Shown here piece after piece: positions 57,885-64,000 of a stretch of 64,000 bases of DNA (position 1 is the first letter of the stretch; every line of letters starts with the position of its first letter). Below the pieces are notes generated by a model. It was not told the origin of the DNA, did not search any database, and was given only the letters and a program-made list of their open reading frames with translations. The position numbers and the translations under genes are program-made. The DNA is from Paracidovorax avenae (GTDB lineage Bacteria; Pseudomonadota; Gammaproteobacteria; Burkholderiales; Burkholderiaceae_C), in NCBI RefSeq assembly GCF_040892545.1, contig NZ_CP156079.1, forward strand, positions 2,019,501-2,083,500, read 5' to 3'.

Positions 57885-59687
57885 TCAGCCGCCCGCGAGG
57901 GCGGAGCCCTTCAGGCGCGCATAGAGCCCGCCGCGCGCCTGCAGTTCGGCATCCGTGCCCTGTTCCACGATGCGGCCGCGCTCCATCACCACCACCCGGT
58001 CGGCATGCTCGATGGTGGAGAGACGGTGCGCGATCACCAGCGTGGTGCGCCCGCGCATGAGGCGCTGCAGGGCATCCTGCACCAGCCGCTCGGATTCGGT
58101 GTCGAGGGCCGAGGTGGCCTCGTCCAGGATCAGGATCGGCGCATCCTTGTAGAGTGCCCGCGCGATCGCCAGGCGCTGGCGCTGGCCGCCGGAGAGCTGA
58201 ACGGCGTTGTGGCCCACCAGCGTGTGCATGCCCTGGGGCATCGACGCCACGTGCGCCGACAGGTTGGCCGCTTCCAGGCAGGCCTGCACGCGTGCCTCGT
58301 CCACGTCCGCGCCCAGGGCCACGTTGGCCGCCACGGTGTCGTTGAACATCACCACGTCCTGGCTCACCATGGCGAACTGCGAGCGCAGCGCGGACAGGTT
58401 CCATTCCTCCAGGGGCCGGCCGTCGAGCAGCACGCGTCCCTCGGTGGGCTGCAGGAAGCGCGGCAGCAGGTTCACCAGCGTGGTCTTGCCGGCGCCCGAG
58501 GGACCCACCAGCGCGACGACCTCGCCGGGCCGCACCGACAGGTGCAGCCGGTCCAGCGCGGGCGCCTGCTCGGCACCGAAAGCCACCGTCACGCCCTCGA
58601 GCTCCAGCGCTCCCTGTGCCCGCTCCTTCGGCGCGTGCTGGCCGCCCGACTCGGCCGGTGCGCTTTCCAGCAGTACCAGGCCGCGCTCCAGCGCGGCGAC
58701 GCCGCGCGTCAGCGGGTTGGCCACGTCCGCCAGCCGGCGGATGGGCGCGATCAGCATCAGCATCGCCGCCATGAAGGCCGCGAAGCCGCCCACGGTCACT
58801 TCCCGCGTCTGTCCGATGTGGCTCTGCCAGAGCGCCACGCAGATCACGGCCGACAGGGCCGCCGCGGCCAGCAATTGCGTCAGCGGAGTCATCGCGGCCG
58901 AGGCGATCGTGGCCTTGATCGCCAGGCGCCGCAGGCTCTGGCTGAGCACCCCGAAGCGGCGCGCCTGCCCGGGCTGCGCGCTGTGCAGCCGCACCATGCG
59001 GTGGGCCAGCACGTTTTCCTCCACCACGTAGGCGAGCTGGTCCGTCGCCTCCTGGCTGCTCTTGGTGATCTGGTAGAGGCGGCGCGACAGCGTCTTCATG
59101 ATCCAGGCCACGCCGGGCACCAGGAACGCGACGATGAGCGTCAGCTGCCAGTTCAGGTAGAGCAGGTACACCAGCAGCGCCACCAGCGTGAAGCCATCGC
59201 GCGAAATGCCCAGCAGCGCCTGCACCAGCTGCGTGGCGCCGTTCTGCACTTCGTACACCACCGTGTTCGACAGGGTGCTCGCCGACTGGCGGGAAAACAG
59301 CGCCATCTCCGCCGACAGCAGGCGCTCGAACAGCGTCTCGCGCAGCTTCAGCATGCCTTCGTTGGCGATGCGGGCCAGGGCGTACTGCCCGCCGAACTGC
59401 GCGAGACCGCGTATGAAGAACACCCCCATGACGGCCACCGGCACCAGCCAGAGCTTGAGCGAGCCTTCCGTGAAGCCCTGGTCGAGCAAGGGCTTGAGCA
59501 GCGCGGGGATCAGCGGCTCTGTCACCGCGGCCACCACGGTGGCCAGCACCGCCAGCGACCAGGCGAGGCGCTGTCCCCCGAAGTACGAGGACATGCGCCG
59601 CAGGCGCGTGAACAGGGAAGGGGGGGCGGATGCGGGAGCCGCGGCGGTGTCCGTCGCGGGGGATCCCTGGGGGGCGGAGGCTTGCAT
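57885..59687 (-). CDS. msbA: lipid A export ABC transporter (MsbA-type)
   Basis: MsbA flips core-lipid A across the inner membrane using ATP. The 600-residue half-transporter has six membrane segments (about residues 30-330) and a C-terminal nucleotide-binding domain: Walker A GPSGAGKTTLVNL near residue 395, signature LSGGQRQRLAIARAL near residue 500, Walker B ILILDEATSALD, and the H-loop in IAHRLSTIEHAD. MsbA is preferred over other exporters because of length and overall architecture, but neighbouring genes do not prove the substrate. It is divergent from tolB. Confidence 0.88.
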   Translation of the reverse strand: MQASAPQGSPATDTAAAPASAPPSLFTRLRRMSSYFGGQRLAWSLAVLATVVAAVTEPLIPALLKPLLDQGFTEGSLKLWLVPVAVMGVFFIRGLAQFGGQYALARIANEGMLKLRETLFERLLSAEMALFSRQSASTLSNTVVYEVQNGATQLVQALLGISRDGFTLVALLVYLLYLNWQLTLIVAFLVPGVAWIMKTLSRRLYQITKSSQEATDQLAYVVEENVLAHRMVRLHSAQPGQARRFGVLSQSLRRLAIKATIASAAMTPLTQLLAAAALSAVICVALWQSHIGQTREVTVGGFAAFMAAMLMLIAPIRRLADVANPLTRGVAALERGLVLLESAPAESGGQHAPKERAQGALELEGVTVAFGAEQAPALDRLHLSVRPGEVVALVGPSGAGKTTLVNLLPRFLQPTEGRVLLDGRPLEEWNLSALRSQFAMVSQDVVMFNDTVAANVALGADVDEARVQACLEAANLSAHVASMPQGMHTLVGHNAVQLSGGQRQRLAIARALYKDAPILILDEATSALDTESERLVQDALQRLMRGRTTLVIAHRLSTIEHADRVVVMERGRIVEQGTDAELQARGGLYARLKGSALAGG

Positions 59688-59735
59688 GAAGGGCGGATTC
59701 TACGTAGGACCGCGCCGGCAACTTGCACAGTTTGT

Positions 59736-59756
59736 CACAGGGCTGTCCGCCCTGTG
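59736..59756. promoter_or_regulatory. palindrome in the msbA-tolB divergent spacer
   Basis: CACAGGGC and GCCCTGTG form a perfect 8-bp inverted repeat with a 5-base centre, midway between the two divergent genes. There is no T-run after it, so an operator or 5' leader hairpin is more likely than a terminator. The factor is unknown. Confidence 0.5.
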
Positions 59757-59823
59757 TGTAACATTCGGCCCCTGACCTTTCCGGTTTCCCTCCGGCGAAT
59801 GGCCCGGTATCCCAACGCTGTCA

Positions 59824-61140
59824 ATGACTTCAGACCGCCCATCCCATCCCCTCGCCGCGGCCCTGCCGCACGCCACGCGCCGCCACGCCATCGTGGCCCT
59901 CGCCTCCGCAGCCTCCTTTCCCGCCTTCGCGCAGTTCCGCGTAGAGATCACCGGCGTGGGCCTGACCCAGCTGCCGACCGCCATCGCGCCGTTCCGCGGC
60001 GAAGAAAGCGCGCCGCAGAAGATCTCCGCCATCGTGCAGGCCGACCTGGAGCGCAGCGGCCAGTTCCGCGCCGTGGACGCCTCCGGTCCGCAACTGGACG
60101 AAAACTCCCGCCCCGATGTCGCCCTCTGGAAGCAGAAGGGCGCCGATTCGCTCACCACCGGCAGCATCACGCGCCTGCCCGACGGTCGCTACGATGTGCG
60201 CTTCCGCCTCTGGGAGACGGTGCGCGGCGAAGACAAGGGCGGCCAGAGCTTCGTGGTCACGCAGGCCGACCTGCGGCTCGTCGCCCACCGCATCGCCGAC
60301 TACGTGTACGAGAAGCTCACCGGCCAGCGCGGCATCTTCTCGACCCGCATCGCCTACGTCACCAAGGCCGGCAGCCGCTACAGCCTGTGGGTGGCGGACG
60401 CCGACGGCGAGAACGCCCAGTCGGCGCTCTCCAGTCCCGAGCCCATCATCTCGCCGGCCTGGTCGCCCTCCGGCACGCAGCTCGCCTACGTGTCGTTCGA
60501 GTCGCGCAAGCCCGTGGTGTATGTGCACGACGTCTCGACCGGCCGGCGCCGCCTGATCGCCAACTTCCGCGGCTCCAACAGCGCGCCCGCCTGGTCGCCG
60601 GACGGCCGTACGCTCGCCGTCACCCTCAGCCGCGACGGCAGCTCCCAGCTCTACACGATCGACGCCAACGGCGGCGAGCCGCGCCGTCTGATGCAGAGTT
60701 CGGGCATCGACACCGAGCCCACCTATTCCAGCGACGGCCGCAGCATCTACTTCGTGAGCGACCGCGGTGGCGCCCCGCAGATCTACCGCGTGCCCGCCAC
60801 GGGTGGAAGCGCCGAGCGCGTCACCTTCACGGGCACCTACAACATTTCTCCGAGCATCAGCCCCGACGGCAAGTGGTTGGCCTACATCTCCCGTGTGGGA
60901 GGGGCTTTCAAACTGCACGTCATGGATCTGACGTCCGGCAGCGTGACCGCCATCACCGACACCACGGCCGATGAGAGCCCGAGCTTCGCGCCCAATGGCA
61001 AACTCATCGTCTATGCGACCCAGCAGCAGGGCCGCGAAGCGCTGATGACCACCACGCTGGACGGCAAGATCAAGGCCCGCCTGGCGGGCCAGAGCGGCGA
61101 TATCCGTGAGCCGGACTGGGGTCCGTTCCAGAAACAATAA
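59824..61140 (+). CDS. tolB: Tol-Pal system beta-propeller protein TolB
   Basis: TolB is the periplasmic beta-propeller of the Tol-Pal complex, which links the outer membrane to the cytokinetic ring. The 438-residue protein has an N-terminal signal (ending near [16 protein letters not shown] is twin-arginine-like), an alpha/beta domain (about residues 35-170), and six propeller blades with repeated [15 protein letters not shown] motifs in the second half. pal follows after 65 bases with a good ribosome site. tolQRA are not in the window. Confidence 0.96.
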   Translation: MTSDRPSHPLAAALPHATRRHAIVALASAASFPAFAQFRVEITGVGLTQLPTAIAPFRGEESAPQKISAIVQADLERSGQFRAVDASGPQLDENSRPDVALWKQKGADSLTTGSITRLPDGRYDVRFRLWETVRGEDKGGQSFVVTQADLRLVAHRIADYVYEKLTGQRGIFSTRIAYVTKAGSRYSLWVADADGENAQSALSSPEPIISPAWSPSGTQLAYVSFESRKPVVYVHDVSTGRRRLIANFRGSNSAPAWSPDGRTLAVTLSRDGSSQLYTIDANGGEPRRLMQSSGIDTEPTYSSDGRSIYFVSDRGGAPQIYRVPATGGSAERVTFTGTYNISPSISPDGKWLAYISRVGGAFKLHVMDLTSGSVTAITDTTADESPSFAPNGKLIVYATQQQGREALMTTTLDGKIKARLAGQSGDIREPDWGPFQKQ

Positions 61141-61205
61141 TTTGAATCTTTTTCATTTTTCAGACTCGACAGTAACGCCTTATCCGGACTAGGAGAACCA
61201 TCCCA

Positions 61206-61751
61206 ATGATCAATCTTCCCTTCAAACGCATTTCCCTGGCCCTCACCGTCGCCGCCCTCATGGCCGGTTGCAGCTCCGGCGTGAAGCTGGAGGACGTGCC
61301 CGTCGAGAACAAGGGCGCGACCTCCACGGCCCCCAACGGTGCCAATGCCAACGGAAATTCCCAGAGCGGCGTCGCTCCCGTGGACCTGAACCAGTCGGCG
61401 CGCGACGCTGCCGGCCCGGTCGGCGTGGCCCGCATCGTGTACTTCGACTTCGACAGCTACGTCGTGAAGCCCGAGTACCAGTCGCTCATCGAGCAGCACG
61501 CCAGGTTCATCAAGGCCAGCCAGGGCCGCAAGGTCATGATCGAAGGCCACACCGACGACCGCGGCGGCCGCGAATACAACCTGGCCCTGGGCCAGAAGCG
61601 TGCCGAGGCCGTGCGCCGCGCGCTGGGCCTGCTGGGCGTGCCCGACGCCCAGATGGAAGCCGTGAGCTTCGGCAAGGAAAAGCCCGCGGTGCAAGGCAGC
61701 ACGGAAGACGCCTTCTCGCAGAACCGCCGCGTTGAACTGTCCTACCGTTGA
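61206..61751 (+). CDS. pal: peptidoglycan-associated lipoprotein Pal
   Basis: Pal anchors the outer membrane to peptidoglycan and binds TolB. The 181-residue protein has a lipoprotein signal (LTVAALMAGC, lipobox LMAGC with Cys near residue 22), an Asn/Ser-rich linker, and an OmpA-like domain from about residue 75 (VYFDFDSYVVKPEYQ, VMIEGHTDDRGGREYNLALG split over the peptidoglycan-binding loop, QNRRVELSYR). AGGAGA lies 12 bases before the start. The stop overlaps cpoB by one base. Confidence 0.97.
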   Translation: MINLPFKRISLALTVAALMAGCSSGVKLEDVPVENKGATSTAPNGANANGNSQSGVAPVDLNQSARDAAGPVGVARIVYFDFDSYVVKPEYQSLIEQHARFIKASQGRKVMIEGHTDDRGGREYNLALGQKRAEAVRRALGLLGVPDAQMEAVSFGKEKPAVQGSTEDAFSQNRRVELSYR

Positions 61752-62557
61752 TGGCCATCTCCACCGTGCAGCAGCGGACGCGTGAGCGCGTCCGCAAGGC
61801 GGCGGCGCTCGCCGCGCTGTCGCTGGCGGCCGGCTTCGGTGCCACGGCCAGCCATGCCGCGCTCTTCGAGGACGACGAGGCCCGCCGCGCCATCCTCGAA
61901 TTGCGCCAGCGCGTCGATGCGCTCCAGCAGCAACTGGGCGGCGACCAGCGCCGCAGCTCGGACGAGACGTCCCAGATGCGCCGCAGCCTCATCGACCTGC
62001 AATCGCAGATCGAAACCCTGCGCTCCGAGCAGGCCAGCCTGCGCGGCCAGAACGAGCAGCTGCAGCGCGACGTGGCCGACCTGCAACGCCGGCAGAAGGA
62101 CATCGCCCAGGGCGTGGACGAACGCCTCAAGCAGTTCGAGCCCGCCAAGGTGACCATGGACGGCCAGGAATTCCAGGCCGATCCCACGGAAAAGCGCGAC
62201 TTCGAAGCCGCTCTGGCCGTGTTCCGCTCGGGCAAGTTCCCCGATGCCGTGTCCGCCTTCGGCAACTTCCTGCGCCAGTATCCCCGCAGCGGCTACGTGC
62301 CCTCGGCCCGGTTCTGGCTGGGCAACGCCCAGTACGCCACGCGCGACTACAAGGAAGCGATCAACAACTTCAAGGCCCTGCTGGCCGCGTCGCCCGACCA
62401 TGCGCGCGCACCGGAAGCCGCCCTGTCGATCGCCAACTGCCAGATCGAGCTGAAGGACACGCGCGCCGCGCGCAAGACGCTGGAAGACCTGCTGCGCGCC
62501 TATCCGCAGTCCGAAGCCGCTGCCGCGGCCAAGGAACGCCTCGCGCGGCTCAAGTGA
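61751..62557 (+). CDS. cpoB: cell division coordinator CpoB (YbgF)
   Basis: CpoB is a periplasmic partner of TolA and PBP1B that ties envelope constriction to septal peptidoglycan synthesis. The 268-residue protein has a signal peptide (LAALSLAAGFGATASHA), a coiled coil of about residues 35-110 rich in Gln/Leu/Arg, and a C-terminal TPR domain from about residue 140 (FRSGKFPDAVSAFGNFLRQYP, two helices; ARFWLGNAQYATRDYKEAI). ATG 61751 shares its A with the pal stop; a TTG at 61748 is also possible. Confidence 0.95.
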   Translation: MAISTVQQRTRERVRKAAALAALSLAAGFGATASHAALFEDDEARRAILELRQRVDALQQQLGGDQRRSSDETSQMRRSLIDLQSQIETLRSEQASLRGQNEQLQRDVADLQRRQKDIAQGVDERLKQFEPAKVTMDGQEFQADPTEKRDFEAALAVFRSGKFPDAVSAFGNFLRQYPRSGYVPSARFWLGNAQYATRDYKEAINNFKALLAASPDHARAPEAALSIANCQIELKDTRAARKTLEDLLRAYPQSEAAAAAKERLARLK

Positions 62558-63453
62558 GCACGCCGGTGCAGCAGCATGCGCAGGGGGCGGCGCCGGAGAC
62601 GGCCCGGCCCTCTGCAGCCCCTTCCTCGGGCCCTGGCCCGGGGGCGCAAGATCTCTTCCCCCTCGACGCCGACCTGCGCCGCCGCTTCGGTGGGCTGGAG
62701 CGCCTCTATGGCGTGGAGGGCGCCGCCCGCATCCGTGCGGCCCATGTGGCCGTGGTCGGCGTGGGCGGCGTCGGCTCCTGGGCCGTCGAGGCCCTGGCCC
62801 GCAGCGGGGTGGGGCGGCTCACGCTCATCGATCTCGACAACGTGGCGGAATCCAACGTGAACCGCCAGATCCATGCCCTGTCCACCACCGTGGGGCAGGC
62901 CAAGGTGGAAGCCATGCGCGACCGCATCGCGCTCATCCACCCGGGTTGCGAGGTCCGCTGCATCGAGGAATTCGTCGAGCCCGGCAACTGGCCCGGCATC
63001 CTTCCCGAGGGCGTGGACGCGGTCATCGATGCCTGCGACCAGGTCCACGCCAAGACGGCCATGGCTGCCTGGGCGCTGAGGCTGCGCCATGGCCACCACC
63101 GCTTCATCAGCGTGGGCGCGGCCGGCGGCAAGCGCCTGGCCCACAAGGTGGACATCGACGATCTCTCCCGGACCACGCACGATCCCTTGCTCGCGCAGCT
63201 GCGCTACCGCCTGCGCAAGCAGCACGGCGCCGCGCGCGAGGGGCGCCGGATCGGCATCACCTGCGTGTTCAGCCGCGAAGCCGTGGCGCCTCCGCATGCC
63301 TCGTGCGCGGTGGATGCCGGCGCCGATGGCACCCTGAACTGCCACGGCTACGGATCGGTGGTGTCGGTCACCGCCACCTTCGGCCAGTGTGCCGCGGGCT
63401 GGGTACTCGACCGGCTCGCCGAATCTGGTTCGGGCCCCAAAGTGGCGCTATAA
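62554..63453 (+). CDS. tcdA: tRNA threonylcarbamoyladenosine dehydratase
   Basis: TcdA (CsdL) cyclises t6A37 in tRNA to ct6A with ATP. The 299-residue E1-like protein has a Pro/Ala-rich N-terminus of about 35 residues, RFGGLERLYG, the nucleotide loop VAVVGVGGVGSWAVEALARSG near residue 66 (split), DLDNVAESNVNRQ, and the FISVGAAGGK strand. The start is GTG 62554, overlapping the cpoB stop (GTGA). Its TAA stop lies inside the -10 hexamer of the tRNA-Lys promoter, and tRNA-Lys is a natural t6A substrate. Confidence 0.93.
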   Translation: MSTPVQQHAQGAAPETARPSAAPSSGPGPGAQDLFPLDADLRRRFGGLERLYGVEGAARIRAAHVAVVGVGGVGSWAVEALARSGVGRLTLIDLDNVAESNVNRQIHALSTTVGQAKVEAMRDRIALIHPGCEVRCIEEFVEPGNWPGILPEGVDAVIDACDQVHAKTAMAAWALRLRHGHHRFISVGAAGGKRLAHKVDIDDLSRTTHDPLLAQLRYRLRKQHGAAREGRRIGITCVFSREAVAPPHASCAVDAGADGTLNCHGYGSVVSVTATFGQCAAGWVLDRLAESGSGPKVAL

Positions 63454-63454
63454 T
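63449..63454 (+). promoter_or_regulatory. -10 hexamer of the tRNA-Lys promoter, overlapping the tcdA stop
   Basis: TATAAT contains the TAA stop codon of tcdA and lies 44 bases before tRNA-Lys. No good -35 hexamer is visible at 16-18 bases upstream. Confidence 0.6.
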
Positions 63455-63498
63455 TTGAGTCTTTGCTGTTGCGGCTTCCGGGCCGTGGCAGCAATGTT

Positions 63499-63574
63499 GG
63501 GACGTTAGCTCAGTTGGTAGAGCAGCGGACTTTTAATCCGTTGGTCACAAGTTCGAATCTTGTACGTCCTACCA
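63499..63574 (+). tRNA. tRNA-Lys (anticodon TTT)
   Basis: A 76-base cloverleaf with acceptor GGGACGT/ACGTCCT (one G-U), anticodon loop CTTTTAA (TTT, reads AAA/AAG), T loop GTTCGAATC and encoded CCA. Confidence 0.97.
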
Positions 63575-63583
63575 AAAATCAGG

Positions 63584-63617
63584 AAACCCTGCTATGCAAA
63601 ACGTAGCAGGGTTTTTT
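63584..63617 (+). terminator. intrinsic terminator of tRNA-Lys
   Basis: The stem AACCCTGCTA/TAGCAGGGTT with a 9-base loop is followed by a run of T, beginning ten bases after the tRNA. Confidence 0.93.
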
Positions 63618-63736
63618 ATTTTCCGAAGGCTGGCGGTCTGACAGGCCGTGCCCGAATGGCTCTTGTCCAAAGCAAGGCTTGCCTGGCATCGCGTTCCATG
63701 GGCCGCTTTTTTGGGGTGCGCTTCTAGAATGGGCCG

Positions 63737-64000
63737 ATGCCCACATCCGTCCCCCTTGACCGCTTCATCGCTGCCCAGGAACCTGTCTGGGACCGGGTAC
63801 TGTCTGAACTGAACGCCGGGAAAAAGCGCTCCCACTGGATGTGGTTCATCTTCCCCCAGATCCAGGGCCTGGGCCACAGCGACATGGCGCAACGCTACGC
63901 CATCCAGAACCGCGCGGAGGCCGCGGCCTACCTGGAGCATCCCGTGCTCGGCGAGCGCCTGCGCGAAGCCTGCCGCGTCCTGCTCGGCCTGGATCACGGC
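63737..64000 (+). CDS. DUF1810 family protein, 5' part (3' end outside window)
   Basis: The visible 88 residues read MPTSVPLDRFIAAQEPVWD and then KKRSHWMWFIFPQIQGLG, the DUF1810 signature, followed by IQNRAEAAAYLEHPVLGERLREAC in two helices. The family is small (about 140-150 residues) and its function is unknown. ATG 63737 gives the family N-terminus. No ribosome site is obvious. The gene continues past base 64000. The 119 bases between the tRNA-Lys terminator and this start hold nothing that I recognise. Confidence 0.88.
   Translation, partial: MPTSVPLDRFIAAQEPVWDRVLSELNAGKKRSHWMWFIFPQIQGLGHSDMAQRYAIQNRAEAAAYLEHPVLGERLREACRVLLGLDHG

Noticed and set aside
57687..60974. A long plus-strand open frame opposite msbA that runs into tolB.
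   Set aside because: The part over msbA is its antisense, and the rest is out of frame with tolB; no family motif is present.

Overview
The window is high-GC chromosomal DNA (about two thirds G+C or more) from a betaproteobacterium, most likely a Comamonadaceae of the Acidovorax/Paracidovorax type. The evidence is the lpxD-fabZ-lpxA-lpxB-rnhB order, the mltG-tmk-holB-pilZ-tatD order, a Bug/TctC solute-binding protein beside a CaiB-type CoA transferase, the type 2 argininosuccinate synthase, and an RF2 gene with the usual frameshift site. The species assignment is inference from protein style and gene order. Almost all of the window is core genome. I see no insertion sequence, prophage, integrase or CRISPR array.

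Layout. 1-4.5 kb: lipid A genes (lpxD 3' part, fabZ, lpxA, lpxB) with rnhB and a SPOUT RNA methyltransferase, tightly packed. 4.5-9.4 kb: a minus-strand catabolic cluster (acyl-CoA dehydrogenase, Bug binding protein, CoA transferase) with a divergent LysR regulator. 9.4-15.5 kb, minus strand: tRNA-Thr(CGT), fbp, pepN, prfB with a +1 frameshift site, and an alpha/beta hydrolase. 15.6-17.9 kb: Tas-type aldo/keto reductase, ybaK, plsY. 17.9-20.1 kb, minus: a degenerate HD-domain protein, a retropepsin-like protease, yajQ. 20.2-24.8 kb: murB, an unusual metallo-beta-lactamase-fold protein divergent from a LysR regulator, then an AhpD-like protein and its linked ECF41-type sigma factor. 24.9-27.9 kb, minus: argG, ppnP, a glycine-zipper protein and an ArsC-family protein. 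27.9-35.0 kb: folC, a SPOR protein, cvpA, purF, metZ, gltX. 35.1-35.9 kb: two tandem copies of a tRNA-Ala(GGC)/Glu(TTC)/Asp(GTC) array. 35.9-41.2 kb: a membrane acyltransferase-like protein, two overlapping MFS exporters and a DUF72 protein. 41.2-43.3 kb: a small region of visibly lower GC holding a lysozyme-like protein and a lipoprotein, the best candidate here for an accessory system. 43.5-53.0 kb: tex, an HDOD protein, a patatin-like protein, an Fe-alcohol dehydrogenase, an exported hydratase-like protein, an esterase, a thioesterase-GNAT fusion and ygfZ. 53.1-57.9 kb: mltG, tmk, holB, pilZ, tatD and an exported ankyrin protein. 57.9-63.6 kb: msbA, divergent from tolB-pal-cpoB-tcdA, then tRNA-Lys(TTT). 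The window ends inside a DUF1810 gene.

How the genes work together. Envelope biogenesis is a recurring theme: lpxDAB and fabZ make lipid A, msbA flips it, plsY starts phospholipid synthesis, murB and mltG act on peptidoglycan, and tolB-pal-cpoB keep the envelope together during division. Translation is a second theme: prfB, gltX, ybaK, tcdA, the SPOUT methyltransferase and eight tRNAs. Regulatory signals visible in the DNA are two candidate ECF41 promoters, a direct-repeat candidate LysR operator, three tRNA promoters sitting on the 3' ends of the upstream genes, and five convincing intrinsic terminators. No stretch over 300 bases lacks a gene except the tRNA array, which is annotated in full.
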